Assembly (NCBI GenBank): GCA_004794785.1
Contig: SJOL01004031.1
Span: 11,121 to 75,120 of the forward strand
DNA from: Opisthorchis felineus
Taxonomy: Eukaryota; Platyhelminthes; Trematoda; Opisthorchiida; Opisthorchiidae
DNA length: 64,000 nucleotides
Reading direction: 5' to 3'
A model generated the notes under the pieces. It had not been told where the DNA came from. It did no database searches and worked only from the letters and a program-made list of their open reading frames with translations. This document shows positions 1 through 11,400 of the stretch, piece by piece; within the stretch, counting starts at the first letter, position 1, and each line of letters opens with the position of its first letter. The position numbers and the translations under genes were made by a program.

Positions 1-241
1 TGGCTGCAGTCGCCTTTCTTTCGCGTTTGTGCGAACCCCCGAGTTGCCCGCGATCAGCGTCGCCAACTGGGTGTACGAGGGACTATCCGGCTCGTTGTGG
101 TCAGGCTTATGGCTTTGGCTGTCGGGGTTCTGGGCGACGACTGAGTCCACAGTCGAAGAGATCACTTTCGACGGAGTGGAGCTGGAGATTGGCAGCTCCG
201 TTTGTTTTACGGAGACTTAGCGGATATCTTTGTCGTGCATG
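1..241 (+). CDS. Possible internal exon(s) of an unrecognised upstream gene (partial)
   Basis: The window opens in a stretch that is open in one frame from base 2 to a stop at 218-220; that frame has a Trp/Leu-rich segment followed by an acidic Glu/Thr/Val segment. A GT donor at 242-243 follows one carried base in a different frame, the phase the 1161 exon needs, but that frame has a stop at about 142-144. I therefore cannot choose the frame. It may be an upstream exon of the gene ending at 1273, or it may be chance. Confidence 0.2.
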
Positions 242-699
242 GTGAAAATGAGTCAGAAGATATTAATATCTTTGTAATTAGCTTCGTAACTACGAAGCTA
301 GATACCAAAGATAATTTATGTATCTGTTTGTCTTCAAACATGTCCTTTTCACGCCACCATGAAAAATCGGTTCAAAAGCCATTCTTCATCGAGTGATTCG
401 GTGCCGTTTCCTCGGAATTACTAGCATGGATTCCCAGATACTTCATGGGGCGTATGTCAGATTGCTTTTTGAATACGCCGACCAACTTGTCTACTTAGTA
501 CGCGAGAAGGAGGTGACGCTCATTGAGCGGGTGCAATGAGATCTGCTACAGAGGTGATTGCTGGCCTCAAATACGTTGATTATGAAACGCGTCTAGAGGT
601 GCTTTGACTCTCCTCCAGACTGCCGTAGCTTCCGAGGGAACCTAATACTTACTTACCCTGCTTGAACAACTGTTCAAACCTTAAGGCTTAGCCAACAGG
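242..699. other. Non-coding stretch, nothing recognised
   Basis: AT-richer sequence with no motif, repeat match inside the window or spliced coding signal that I can support. If the 1161-1273 exon belongs to a gene entering from the left, this is intron. Confidence 0.4.
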
Positions 700-965
700 T
701 TTCTCACCGTCGACCCAACTAATGCACGGCAAAGACATGGTAAGATTTCCAACCATTGCCTTCAATGCATGGCTAACTCCCCCCCCCCTCCTAATGATAA
801 CTGCACTGACAACCCTGTATTTACACATCAATTATATCTACCGATTCCAATGCGTGGCTATCTACCCGACCTCCAAATCATCTGTGAATGATACTATGAC
901 AGCTATAACCACTATACGACAAGTACGCGGTTCTTACAACTTATGATGATGATGGTGGTGATTAT
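700..965 (+). mobile_element. 3' tail of a family-A non-LTR retrotransposon
   Basis: The block ends in a (TGATGA)-like run. Its last 110 bases match, base for base over long stretches, the 3' untranslated tail of the better preserved element ending at about 48665; shared words include CAGCTATAACCACT and ACGACAAGTAC. No coding sequence survives, so this is a 5'-truncated insertion. It probably lies in the last intron of the gene whose final exon is at 1161-1273. Confidence 0.7.
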
Positions 966-1160
966 GATTTTTTTAGAAAATAGTTCTCACATTCCGGGTA
1001 ATTGGTGCGTGTGACGACGCTTGTTCACACTGCCTCTAGAACCCAGTTCAAGGCAATTCTGGATGCTTTCTTGTGTGAGTCATCGCGCTGGCAGGCTCAC
1101 TGCTCAGCGCTGGGAACTCTTAGGGCAATACTACACCCTTTTTTCGCTTGTGCTTTTCAG

Positions 1161-1273
1161 GTGAACTGAAGCAGCTGAACGACAAGCACCAAGCCGACCC
1201 GGGAAGCTCGGACATCGATCTTCTGTATCAATCCGTGAATCCGTTATATGAACACCCAGTGATGTACTCATAG
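1161..1273 (+). CDS. Terminal coding exon of an unrecognised gene
   Basis: A pyrimidine-rich tract with AG at 1159-1160 precedes a 36-residue open frame that enters in phase 1 (two bases, then GAA) and ends at TAG 1271-1273. The residues begin ELKQLNDKHQADPGSSD and end NPLYEHPVMYS. An AATAAA signal lies at 1301-1306, 28 bases after the stop, a convincing 3' end. The tail has an Asn-Pro-x-Tyr motif, of the kind found on cytoplasmic tails of receptors and transporters, but I do not recognise the protein. Its earlier exons lie to the left, perhaps partly in 1-241. Confidence 0.5.
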
Positions 1274-1300
1274 AACGGCGCATGGTGCTGCTTGTGATCT

Positions 1301-1306
1301 AATAAA
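1301..1306 (+). terminator. Polyadenylation signal AATAAA
   Basis: Canonical AATAAA 28 bases after the TAG of the exon at 1161-1273 and on the same strand. It marks the 3' end of the upstream gene, about 0.9 kb before the first BCKDK codon. Confidence 0.6.
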
Positions 1307-1399
1307 ACCTGTTTCTGCATTACTAGACTGAGACTGCCCTGGATTGAAACGAGTCCCTTTACATCGATTTCAGGGAACACACAAAATTTCGATCGCAAC

Positions 1400-1592
1400 T
1401 AAAAAATCGTTCAGCTGTACCACCCTTTCAGTGCCTAGCTGCCATGTCACGCCAAGGAAAAGTGAGGACCGGGATACTCTCAGGTTGTCCAAGCCTAAAC
1501 AGGAAAATTCGAGAGGCAGAGGTCAGGTTCGAACCACGGACCTTACAGTCAGTAAATTCGCGCTCTAACTACTGAGCCATCTCGCCCCCGAT
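1400..1592 (-). mobile_element. tRNA-derived SINE (family S1), minus orientation
   Basis: Read on the minus strand it starts with a tRNA-like head: an A-box-like segment containing TGGCTCAGTAGTTAGAGCG and a B-box-like GGTTCGAAC. A conserved body with a TGCCTAGCTGCC-type motif on the plus strand follows, then an A/T-rich tail after GTACAGCTGAACG. Other copies lie at 14993, 25375, 41445, 43494 and 59955. It occupies the spacer between the upstream gene and BCKDK. Confidence 0.8.
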
Positions 1593-1674
1593 TGCAAATA
1601 TTTGAAAGTTCGTCATGTTCCATAGAACATGTACACATACAAGTGTTTGGAGGAAGTTGTAATGAAGCAGCGGG

Positions 1675-1850
1675 GCGTGGTGTTGTTAGTCTTGCTGACG
1701 GAGTAGCCGCCACTACACAACATACCAAGGTAGAGATTGTTACAGGTCGTCGACTGAATGGTTGTCTGCTTGACTGGTTGCCCACTGAAAGTCGCTTCTG
1801 TGTGGTTCGTTCGGCAAAGGGTTACGAGGCATTGCAATTAAATAATGGAC
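1675..1850 (+). mobile_element. Fragment of LINE apurinic endonuclease domain
   Basis: The translated segment around residues SLLDW-like/ESRFCVVR aligns with the endonuclease (EEP) region of the element at 48670-50280, where the same place reads [17 protein letters not shown]. The match ends abruptly at about 1850. It is a short orphan fragment just upstream of BCKDK. Confidence 0.45.
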
Positions 1851-2177
1851 AACCTGTCTATCGCACCGCGACGGATTCTGTAGGTGCTTCGTTACAGCAT
1901 GCGGGAACCTCAGGCATCATTTCGATTGCTTTTTTCACGAACGTTCAAGTGGTCTCGTGCAATGCGACAGTATATTAGCCTTCATGCTTATTTCGGACTG
2001 CATAGTGGAATACACAAAAAAGGTGCTAACTGGAATTTTTTCACGCACTGGTGAGCAGACAACTCTTCTGGGCCTCAGCCGGATGGTTGTCTCGGGTCAG
2101 ACGTGTGACACGGACAAGTAGTACATTAGCATATTCTACATTCTGAATTCTCACTTGGTGTGCTCTAATGCAGCCTC

Positions 2178-2462
2178 ATGTGTTTGTTGCCATCCATGCC
2201 AAACAGAGGTGGAAATACAAACGTTTCTATCTGCTTCAGCACCATGAATCCCGCCAAGACCATCCGGTTCAACCGTTTTATCCTTTGTTTTATATACAAA
2301 ACTTCGGATACTCGTCTACATGTTCAGACCATACACGGTCGTTTCACTCATTGGGAAAGCCGCTCCTATCAACTGACGCCCGATATCATGTCAGACAAGG
2401 AACGCTTGGATTCTGTTTCCGCCTACTACTCACAATCGGCAGTCGACGTGGCGGCAGCCAAA
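2178..2462 (+). CDS. BCKDK: BCKDK coding exon 1
   Basis: Open frame with in-frame ATGs at 2178, 2196 and 2244; only 2244 has A at -3. The exon ends in a Gln-Ser-Ala-x-Asp-x-Ala-Ala-x-Lys stretch, the conserved start of the kinase body, then GTGAAC. It codes for the presequence ([12 protein letters not shown]...) and the first helix. An unseen 5' non-coding exon is possible. Confidence 0.9.
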
Positions 2463-5400
2463 GTGAACAACTAGTATCTTCTTGATATACTTTTGTAGCA
2501 AGAGGTTCAGCTGACTCCGGAGAGCCTACTTTATACCGGAAAACATCCCAATAGAAACCACTTGTTGGTATGCTCTGTAAAATTTATTGTGCACGTCGAT
2601 TGATTTGCAGCGAAGTGCACAGTACATGCACAGAGAATTGCCTGTTCGTACAGCTCATCGAATCGTGGATTTTCGGTCTCTGCCGTTCATTGTTGGATGT
2701 AATCCAACCATTCTGGCTGTGGTTGGTTATTTCTATCCTTCACCTAAGATGACAACTTTCTCACCTAGCATAATATGTACTTGAAGTCGTTTCGAAGGCT
2801 CACCGAAGAACCACCAGTGGAAACGCTCGATGACGAAATGAGGTTCAGCAACCTCTTACGGACCATATTGAATGAACACAGCTCAGTGATTAGTATGTTA
2901 GCAACGGGCTTCAGAGAGTGCAGGTCGCGAATTCCAGTGAGTTATATACCGTCGTGGTACTGCCTTTTGTATAACCACGTTTAACTAGGTTTTTCGGAAG
3001 TGATAGTAATCTAGGATCAGGTTGTAATGAGTTCTGTGTCTGACAAAGCCTGTCGAACCTTTCATACAACCAGAAATATAAATCAAGATCTCACTGAACT
3101 ACTTCACATGAGTTATTTCCAATACCTAATAAGTGTCTCCTGACACTGTCCGTAGCACTTGTCGTTGTTTGGTTAGTGAACTAGTGTAAAATCTTCACTA
3201 CCTGTGTGGTGGTATTTATATCTTTGTTTATGCACTTGCGGAACCCTGACATTACTTTGTAATTTCTTCCAGTCGCTTTAGGCTTGTTGTAAATTAATGA
3301 TATCTCCACTGCCACATCCAGCTCTGGCTGTCAGTGAGATGTCGAAGGTCTAAGAGGTTGTTCGCTTGAGCATTATTGGGACTACCGAGTGCATGCTGAC
3401 ACACCAGACGATATGCAATGGCATGGGACAGAATGCGCAATCTGTTGTATCAGCTCGACCTATAGCGCTAAATCGACCGATTATAGCTGGTTTATGAAAA
3501 TCATTGATCTCATTAGGCCACAATCGGTCAACTCAGTGATATATAACATCACGGATAGTGTGTGCATTCCTTTTCTTCTGTGGCGCCAGGCGATCCCAAT
3601 CAAATTCCACTTGGCCCATCTGCACCACCGTGGCAGTGTTAAATAAATTAACCGGGAATCAAGCCACATGATCCAACAGGCACAGTGAAACAAGTTTGGT
3701 AACCACCGTTCGCTAAGCCGCAACGTGGTCGGTGTGATTCATTTTGGTGAATTAACTTCATCGACATGACCGATGGTGTTATGACAACCGGTGCGAAAGC
3801 TTGCGTCTAATCATAAGTGAGACTGGACAAACCGGGGTCGGGTACTGCTCGTTGAGAAACTGGCAGCGACGAGGGTTTGGCGCATATCGGCGCTTTCATA
3901 TAGTGCAACATACCCAAAGGTCAATTGTTTTGCCAGATTTAAAGTGAAACCTGAATAACTTATTCGAAATTGGCATACTTTCGTCAGTTTCAGTCCACAG
4001 GAGGAAAGATTTGATTAGGTTGCCAGCTATAGACAACAACCATGTTCCTGGTAAGAGTTGAAAAAGTTGAAGGGAAGGGTCCGCATGGTTGCAAACATTT
4101 CACCACTAGTCGAGGTGACGTCATTCAGTGTGTTGAGCTCGCAAACTCACCAGTCTTTGAATAATGTAGATGGAAGCTAGTTTGACCCAATAGCCCGGTG
4201 GCGTTTCAAGTCAGAACAGCATGTTAATGCTTCATAAATTGAGAAACGATCGTTTAGTTGGGTCGGGTTGAATAAACGACGTAGGTGCAGTGGCGGCCTG
4301 CGGTCAACTGATGCTTCGCTATCGTAGATCAATAATTTATTTGAACGCCCTATGACGACGAAAAATAAGTTACTGGGGAAGGGACCTGATGCTAACCTAC
4401 TACAATCATTCTGAGGTGCCTAGAGCTCCAGACACTGAGTCCCTGAGCTGGAGGACATCATAAACGAGAGGTTCACTTAGGATTAGGTTGAGTCTAGTAA
4501 CTTATTTTGCGAAAGAGCGTACTTCACCACTTGCATGAAGTTCGGTGTCCAGGTAGAACATAAGCTTATTGGTAGTGTGAGAAGATTTGGGGATTTTTAA
4601 TGGAGATTCCGTTGTGTAAGTGAACTTAATGTAGGCTGATAAGCACTGCACACCTGTTTTATTCTTATTGCGGACCATCAGTAGTGCGCGTCTCACGAAA
4701 GCGCAGTGGTGGTCGAACCCTCCGGCCACCGAACGGTTAAGTGTTCAAACTGCTAGTCCAGGGTCGCAGGTTCCAGACTCGAGTTTCGTCAGATGCGCAC
4801 TACTGATGACCCCCAACGAGGATGAAACAGTTGTACAAAGATCCTGGGCTTTTCAGCATAAATTGGCTTCTTGATGTGTCGCAAAAGAGTTTTGCTGGGT
4901 ACCGATATACTTATTTCTTGATAGGGACCTCTTTGTGGCGAAACTTTAAAGCATTCATGGACGGAAGAAGCTCTTGTTTACTGTTATTAGTATTTTTGGT
5001 TACTGGTTGAGTTACTCTTTCCCTTCAGGATGCGAATCTCATTACGGATTTTCTGAACCGAACTCTAACTTCCCGAATGGCGACACGATTGCTTGCAGAG
5101 CATCATCTGGCTCTGCGAGAAAATAGAGTGAGTTGTACTTTTGAAGAATGAGGTTGGTTTAGTCCTGTGCGACTATGCTGTTGTGATGGAATTGCTTTTC
5201 TGTAGATGTGCCACTAGCCCCCCTCCCCCCGTTGTTGGACCCGCATAGATTGGTCGCTTTGTGATAGATTGTAAGTAGGTGACTTGTGTTTTCGAAAATG
5301 TGTGGGGCGTTCGCTACTGGTGTGACTGTGTGTACTACCGATGAAGCATGCAAGTAGTCTGTGGTCTGATATCTAAGCCCCGTTCCTGCCCCCGCATCCG

Positions 5401-8400
5401 ATGGAAGATGAAGGTTACTACGGAAATTACGGAGCCGCTTTGCAGTGTACGGGTAATATTATTTAATGGTCAGTGAACGTCCAGGGGAGTTCAAGAAGAT
5501 GCTTGAGAATGTTTACTTTTAAAAAATGGTGCATATGAGGTGCTTACTTTCGTGTAGCTACTGAGTTCGTGTTTGCTAATAAACAACTTCGCAGCGAAGG
5601 GCATTCCTCCTTTCACTGATATGCACATGAATATGGACTGCACGTTTGTACAGAGCCGAAATCTGGCTGTGATGTGCTTAGGCTCCTCACTAAACGCCTG
5701 TTGCGACTCTGTCATACCAGACGATACGACTTTGAAACTGTGGTCCCCAGAGCGCATCAAAGCATGCCAAGTCTACCGTCCCAACCCAGCTAGTTGTGAG
5801 CGTTGCTTCTGTGCTGCCTAACCTCATATGTTTCGTTGATCACCAAAATAACGGCAATACGGTTAAGCTTCAGTGACTGCGACCATCACACTTGGTAGTA
5901 AACTAAGGTTCAGATATTCTGCATAATTCGTTAGGGAGGCTGGCGGAGACAACTCACTTGTCTTCGAAATGTGTGTCAATCTCTGTTGAACATAGACCTT
6001 ACTCGGAATTCCTTGCCAAGATCTGAGGATTTATTGATTTGTCTACACAGAATCGTCAGATAAGCATTATACTCATTTATATAGAACACGAAACAATGCC
6101 GGAAGTCAAGTGGCGCCAAACGTTTTTTCACATTCACTCATCAGCCGGCGCAGTGAAGTTAGTTAGGTGGCGTGCAACCTGGATCTGAACAGTTTACTGA
6201 CAGGTCTCATGGATGAGATTCCGACAGCTCTACAGCCGTAATCAACAGTTTTCTTTTTCGAACATGTTTTACCGCTTCTGTGAATCCCCGCCGGACACAT
6301 GGTATGAATTAGATTATTAACTCAACCTGTAAAAACAGACCACACATATCTGAGCAGCGGGTGATAAAACTTGCTTTCACATCCGTTCTTTATTCTGTAC
6401 CACTTCTTAAAAAAACTGTGAAATGCGAATCAACAATTATGACCAGAAAACAGGATTTCATCTCAATTTTCAGCTTACCGGCGTATTTTGACCCCTCGCT
6501 GTGAGAACAACCTCCTTTTGGAAATGCTTACCGTCAGACTGTTTTGTCGTTTTATCCTTTCTACTTACTGCGAGTCTCGTCATTGTTTACCATAAGGAGC
6601 TCATCAGAACAGGAGGTCGTGAACTGTTCACACTAGCCCACGAGCACATCGGAGGAGACCCTCATTTCAGGGCTACTGCTCAACTTGAAGCAAGCTTGGT
6701 AGTGCCATAAGCAGTCAACTACAGACCTGGTTTGGACATTATAAAGGTTTCCCATACACGCTACCCTCTGGCCTTTAGTTAGGGGACTAATGCTTACAGA
6801 GACACCTGGAGTCTTCCTTGTTACGAATATTGGATGGGGAGGTTTGAGATGGCTTCAAACGAGGGTGAATAGGTGGTTTGTAATGAGGATTCTGGATTCA
6901 CAATCCCAAGGCTGGAACATCCAGAAGAATTCCACATCATCAGCTAACATTTAAAGGAAGTATTCTGCTGGAAGGGCTTGCCAAAGTACATTAAGGTTTG
7001 TTAATAGGCTGTTCATCTTTAATCGAACTTGATACACCATTACATCAACCTATCCTTTGTTATTACGTCTGATAGTTCGTTTTGACGACAGTTGTCGAGT
7101 ACTGTGTTATCCTCCAACATGATTGTAGCTCCCATTATGCGCGCCCCTGAGCCCAACGCGTAAATGTTCAACGTGCCTCATTACACTTCAGCCTCATCAT
7201 GTGGGAATCATTGATCAACGGATGGCACTGACAGACGTAGTCAAGAAACAAATAGAGCTTGTTAGGTGAGTCCCTCCTCCATCGGTTGGTTTTTGTCAGT
7301 GACAATTACCCCGAGTGAATGTGGTTACTCAGTCATCCCGAACCCGGTGCACGATATGGTCATTTTTCAATCGTTCTAGATTCAATCAAGTTCCCCTCAA
7401 GTGGTCGTTGGATGAAGTTAACCTCAGTCCTGTTCGTAGTCTTTACAGGCTTTTGGCCCAGGTACGCCGAACTTATATCTACGATGTGGATCCTGATGAA
7501 CTGGACAGTATAGGAACTTCATAGTATTTACTGAAACGTTGGTTTTCTGTCAGGGATTGATGGCCGTTAGCCTATGTTTCCCGCACAACACACGAGTAAA
7601 CACCTAGTCGCTTCACACCTGCAAAATGTAAAGTGCTTCTACAACAATGGGTGAGATCAAACCAACACCTCATGCTTGCAGGCGAGCTAATCGACGTGGT
7701 AGATAAATTTGTATACCTGGGCAATTGTATGAGTTCCGGTGGACTGGCTGGAGATGGTGAGATTATTTCTCGAATCAGTAAGGTCAGGGCAGCTTTTGCC
7801 AATCTCCGACACCTGTGGCGCCGACGTGACGTCAGTTTGTCTGTCAAGGGAAGAGTTTGCACTTCGGTGGTGCGATCCATGCTGCCTTATGGATCAGAAA
7901 CGTGGCTGCTACGCGCAGAGGACAAACGGACTATGTCAGTGTTTGACCATCGGTGTCTCGGAAGCATTGGTCAGGTCTGGTGGGAACATCGGATTAGCAA
8001 TGCTGAGGTACGCCAGACGGTCTTAGGAATAAGGTACTCTCCCGCGATAGATGAATTACTCGCGCTTCATAGGTTACGCTGGTCAGAACACGTACTCCGC
8101 ATGCCAGAAGACCGTCTGCCTCACAGAGCTCTTTTTGCCCAGCCCTGTGCTGAGTGGAAGCGACCGAGAGGTGGACAGTGTATGACCTGGCAACGAAGTA
8201 CGAAAACACTAACCAGTAAACTTATTCGGGTTGGCAACTGCCGCCTCCCTGGATGGGGACCCCGGGACTCAACTCACCAGTGGTTAATGACATTGGCAAA
8301 AATGGCCCAATCGCGCAGTCAGTGGCGCTCGTGCATCAAAACCATCGCCTTCAATGCCTAACTACCCAATTCCTTAAAATAACTGTATGCGCCATCGCCT

Positions 8401-11400
8401 CCAAGGCTTGGCTGTATGTCCCACACTCCCGTTTTCCGGTGATCGAAACTGTAGCAGCTGAAACCAATGTGCCTATGGCACGCGGTTTATAGCTGATAAA
8501 TTGAATTGAATCGAATTTTGGCCGCATGTAGACCTCTGCGAACTGTTTACATCAAGGTCTATTTCCTGTGGATGGAACCACATGTTCGGTTTAGAAACAC
8601 TAGAGTACCTGGGTAAATAGATGTGTTAACTGCCTGGCGTCATAATTGTCATTTGTAACGAGTACCAAACAAAGAAACTGTCACTACTCGATCTAGCTCT
8701 GTTTTGGTGTGCCAGTGATTCGTACACACGAATAAGTATTCCAGTTGATGTCACCACTCATGCCCAACCTATGAATGTGAAATAAGAAACCACAGAGGCT
8801 TCACACTCTTCATTTCGTTTGAGTTCTGTTCATACAGAACGCGGTGAAAAAGATTCGGTGACAGCGTGAGTTGTACAGAGCGGCGAACAACCAGTCGAGT
8901 GATCGATATGAAACGGTGGATCAGGTAGGCTTGGTTATTATATTGATCATGTCAATTGTAATAGTTAGTGAATCGCACGAGGAAAGTCTCCGTGTGGCAG
9001 GGCTTTCAGGCACTATGTGGAGAACAGGTACAATGAAAGAAGGACTTAGAAATAAATGCTTGTGAAAGAGCACCTGTGGATAGCTTCCAGCCCAAGGTCG
9101 TGAGAGGGCAGCAAATTATCAACCAGAAATGAGGAACCAATAGATTCAACCGGAATTGTCACATTGTTGGGACAGTTACTCTCATTCGATAAGTGTGGAG
9201 GTTCCTACTCAGTTCGTGTTTGCAAACGATGCTACAGGGTTCACAAATCCGAGCAAGGTTAATCAAGTCGAGCAATGATCGGAGGGTCAAGTGTCACTTG
9301 TAGCATCTCTTGCGTATGAGTTAATGGCGAAAGAGCCTTTCGGGCGTATTAAAAAAGCGACTGAAAAATAACCGAATTGGAATGATTCTGACCGGTTATC
9401 TACATACTCTGTTTGTTTTTGACCCATTGTACTTTGTCACTTTGTTGATTGTCTGATGGGCCAGCTTTCTTGTGCATGTCAAAAAAGCACCCTTCCAAGA
9501 ATCCTCGCCACGTCCCATAGTTGAATTGTATGGCTATGCAGGCTATCGGAAGACAGGTTGTTTATTCCGCCCGAAATACAACCACAATCCCGTAATTCCT
9601 TTGCTTTTTCGATATCGTGTTTGGGGGGATAAGCGTAAATTGGCGAGAAAATGTGGTTTTGCCAATAATGGCTCCGTGAGTGAGTGGAGAAATAGGAAGC
9701 ACTGTACGTACTAACGTTTTGACGGAAAACGTCGGACGAGGGCAAACTCGGAATCCTCCCATTTTTGACGCAAAAAATCAACTATACTGGCGCGGACAAC
9801 CGGACGCTCCAGCATGGAAAGCATGGATCTGTGTCACCCATCACTCACAAGGCGACTGACTATTCCTGTCCACTGTCTGGCTTACTCTCCGCGAGTGCGC
9901 TTCAAAATAGTGAATAACACTCAAAATTAGCACATCTACTAGGCTGTTGAGCGTCCCCCATACAATGCTAATCTAGAACCTTGCAGTGATACACCCAGCG
10001 TCCAACATCAGTGTTGATGTTAATGTTTACGGCAGTATTCACGAGATCCTGATACTTTCTGTGCGCAAAAGATGGTTGATTGTCATACTTGTGATGTCCA
10101 CAGCTAATTTCCTTCATATGTCGGTCTGTTAATTGATTTGTTCATAATTTGTCTCTTGCTCAGCGGGATGTTTCAACTCGAGTATGGTATGGCCCCGGAA
10201 GTAATCCTTGCTGGCCAAACCGACTTAGTGTTCCCTTACATTCGAATACCGTTGGACTATATCTTAACGGAGCTGTTTAAAAACGCTTTCCGGTGAGTAT
10301 CTTGATTAGAACTAACTTTGTTCAACTCTTTTTGGCATATGCAAAATACATTGTAGGTAGTGGGAAAAAGTTTAGGTTTCAAGCCCAAAGTTTTTTCTAT
10401 AGATGAAATTGACCTACGGTGAAAAACCGAAAACACTAAAAGTTTCATCGTAGTTGAACTTCACTGGCAATGCACATCTCATGCGACCGTAGGATGATCG
10501 AAACCCAAAGGTTGCATGTAAGTACGAGTTTTACTACTATTGTTCGGACGCGCATAGCTGATCGTTGGTGGGAATAATCTGCTCCTTCAACCACGCGGTT
10601 CACGTGACGTGACCTGACACTGAAGGGCCTATCGGGCGAAGAATTCTGAAACTCAAATATTCTTTCGAAGAGTGTCTAAGTTCCTCTGAAAAAGCTGCTA
10701 CAGTGGAATGAGAAAAGAAGTACTTGTCGTTTGTATTTTATGCTGAAATCCCCAAAGAGCGGATCGAACGCCGCATAGCAAACCTCCATTCAAGACAATG
10801 CATTATTCCACACGCATCACATGCTCATTTTTACCGAAACCTATGGTGGACTGTGCCAATTGCTGATGGGCGAATTATTTGGTGCGCTCGGCAATTTCGC
10901 TGCAAATGTATGGTTATCAATCAAGGTTGGCCACCCCTCTGCCTGCGCCACTTTGAATCTGGGGTCCGTTGTGAGATGATGGGAAGCATTGTCTTATTTT
11001 ACTTCCAGCAGTCGCTGCAGCTTCGTCCGAAGCTCAATACATCTAGTCCTGTTAAAATCTTTTGATTAGATAGACTTTTCAACCTTGAGTGGGTTATGTG
11101 CCATCCGAACAAACTGAGGTTTCGGTTCGGGATGGGCGTCCTCATTGAACCTGCAAAAGAACCCCAGAAAAGGAAAATGACGTGAGTACCTCTGAGTGTA
11201 ACTGCCTTTTCTCGAGGGTGTTTTTGTTATGAGAAGCAACCTCCATTGAGTTTGGAAATATAATACGCCTCATATTGTGACTTCCCATTGACCATATTTA
11301 TGCATGGCTATGATGCATTCTGCTTTGTTTCCGATTCGTCTTGGGGAAGTTACTTATTTGTCCTGCTCGACTGACAAAATGCACCCATTTGCAAACGAAG

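Larger units (their letters stand above)
2937..5028 (+). other. BCKDK intron 4
   Basis: 2,092 nt with GTGAGT donor and CCCTTCAG acceptor. It holds the head-to-head SINE pair at 4605-4880 and, at about 4375-4460, a short repeat (shared words ACAATCATTC and CTCCAGACACT) that recurs at 13573-13645. I see nothing in 2937-4370 beyond unique AT-balanced sequence. Confidence 0.85.

Noticed and set aside
6501..6710. Hydrophobic 69-residue ORF as a small membrane protein
   Set aside because: Lies inside BCKDK intron 5, with no homology, weak start context and no splice evidence.
7572..7880. 102-residue minus-strand ORF
   Set aside because: Shadow of the LINE ORF2 fragment on the plus strand.
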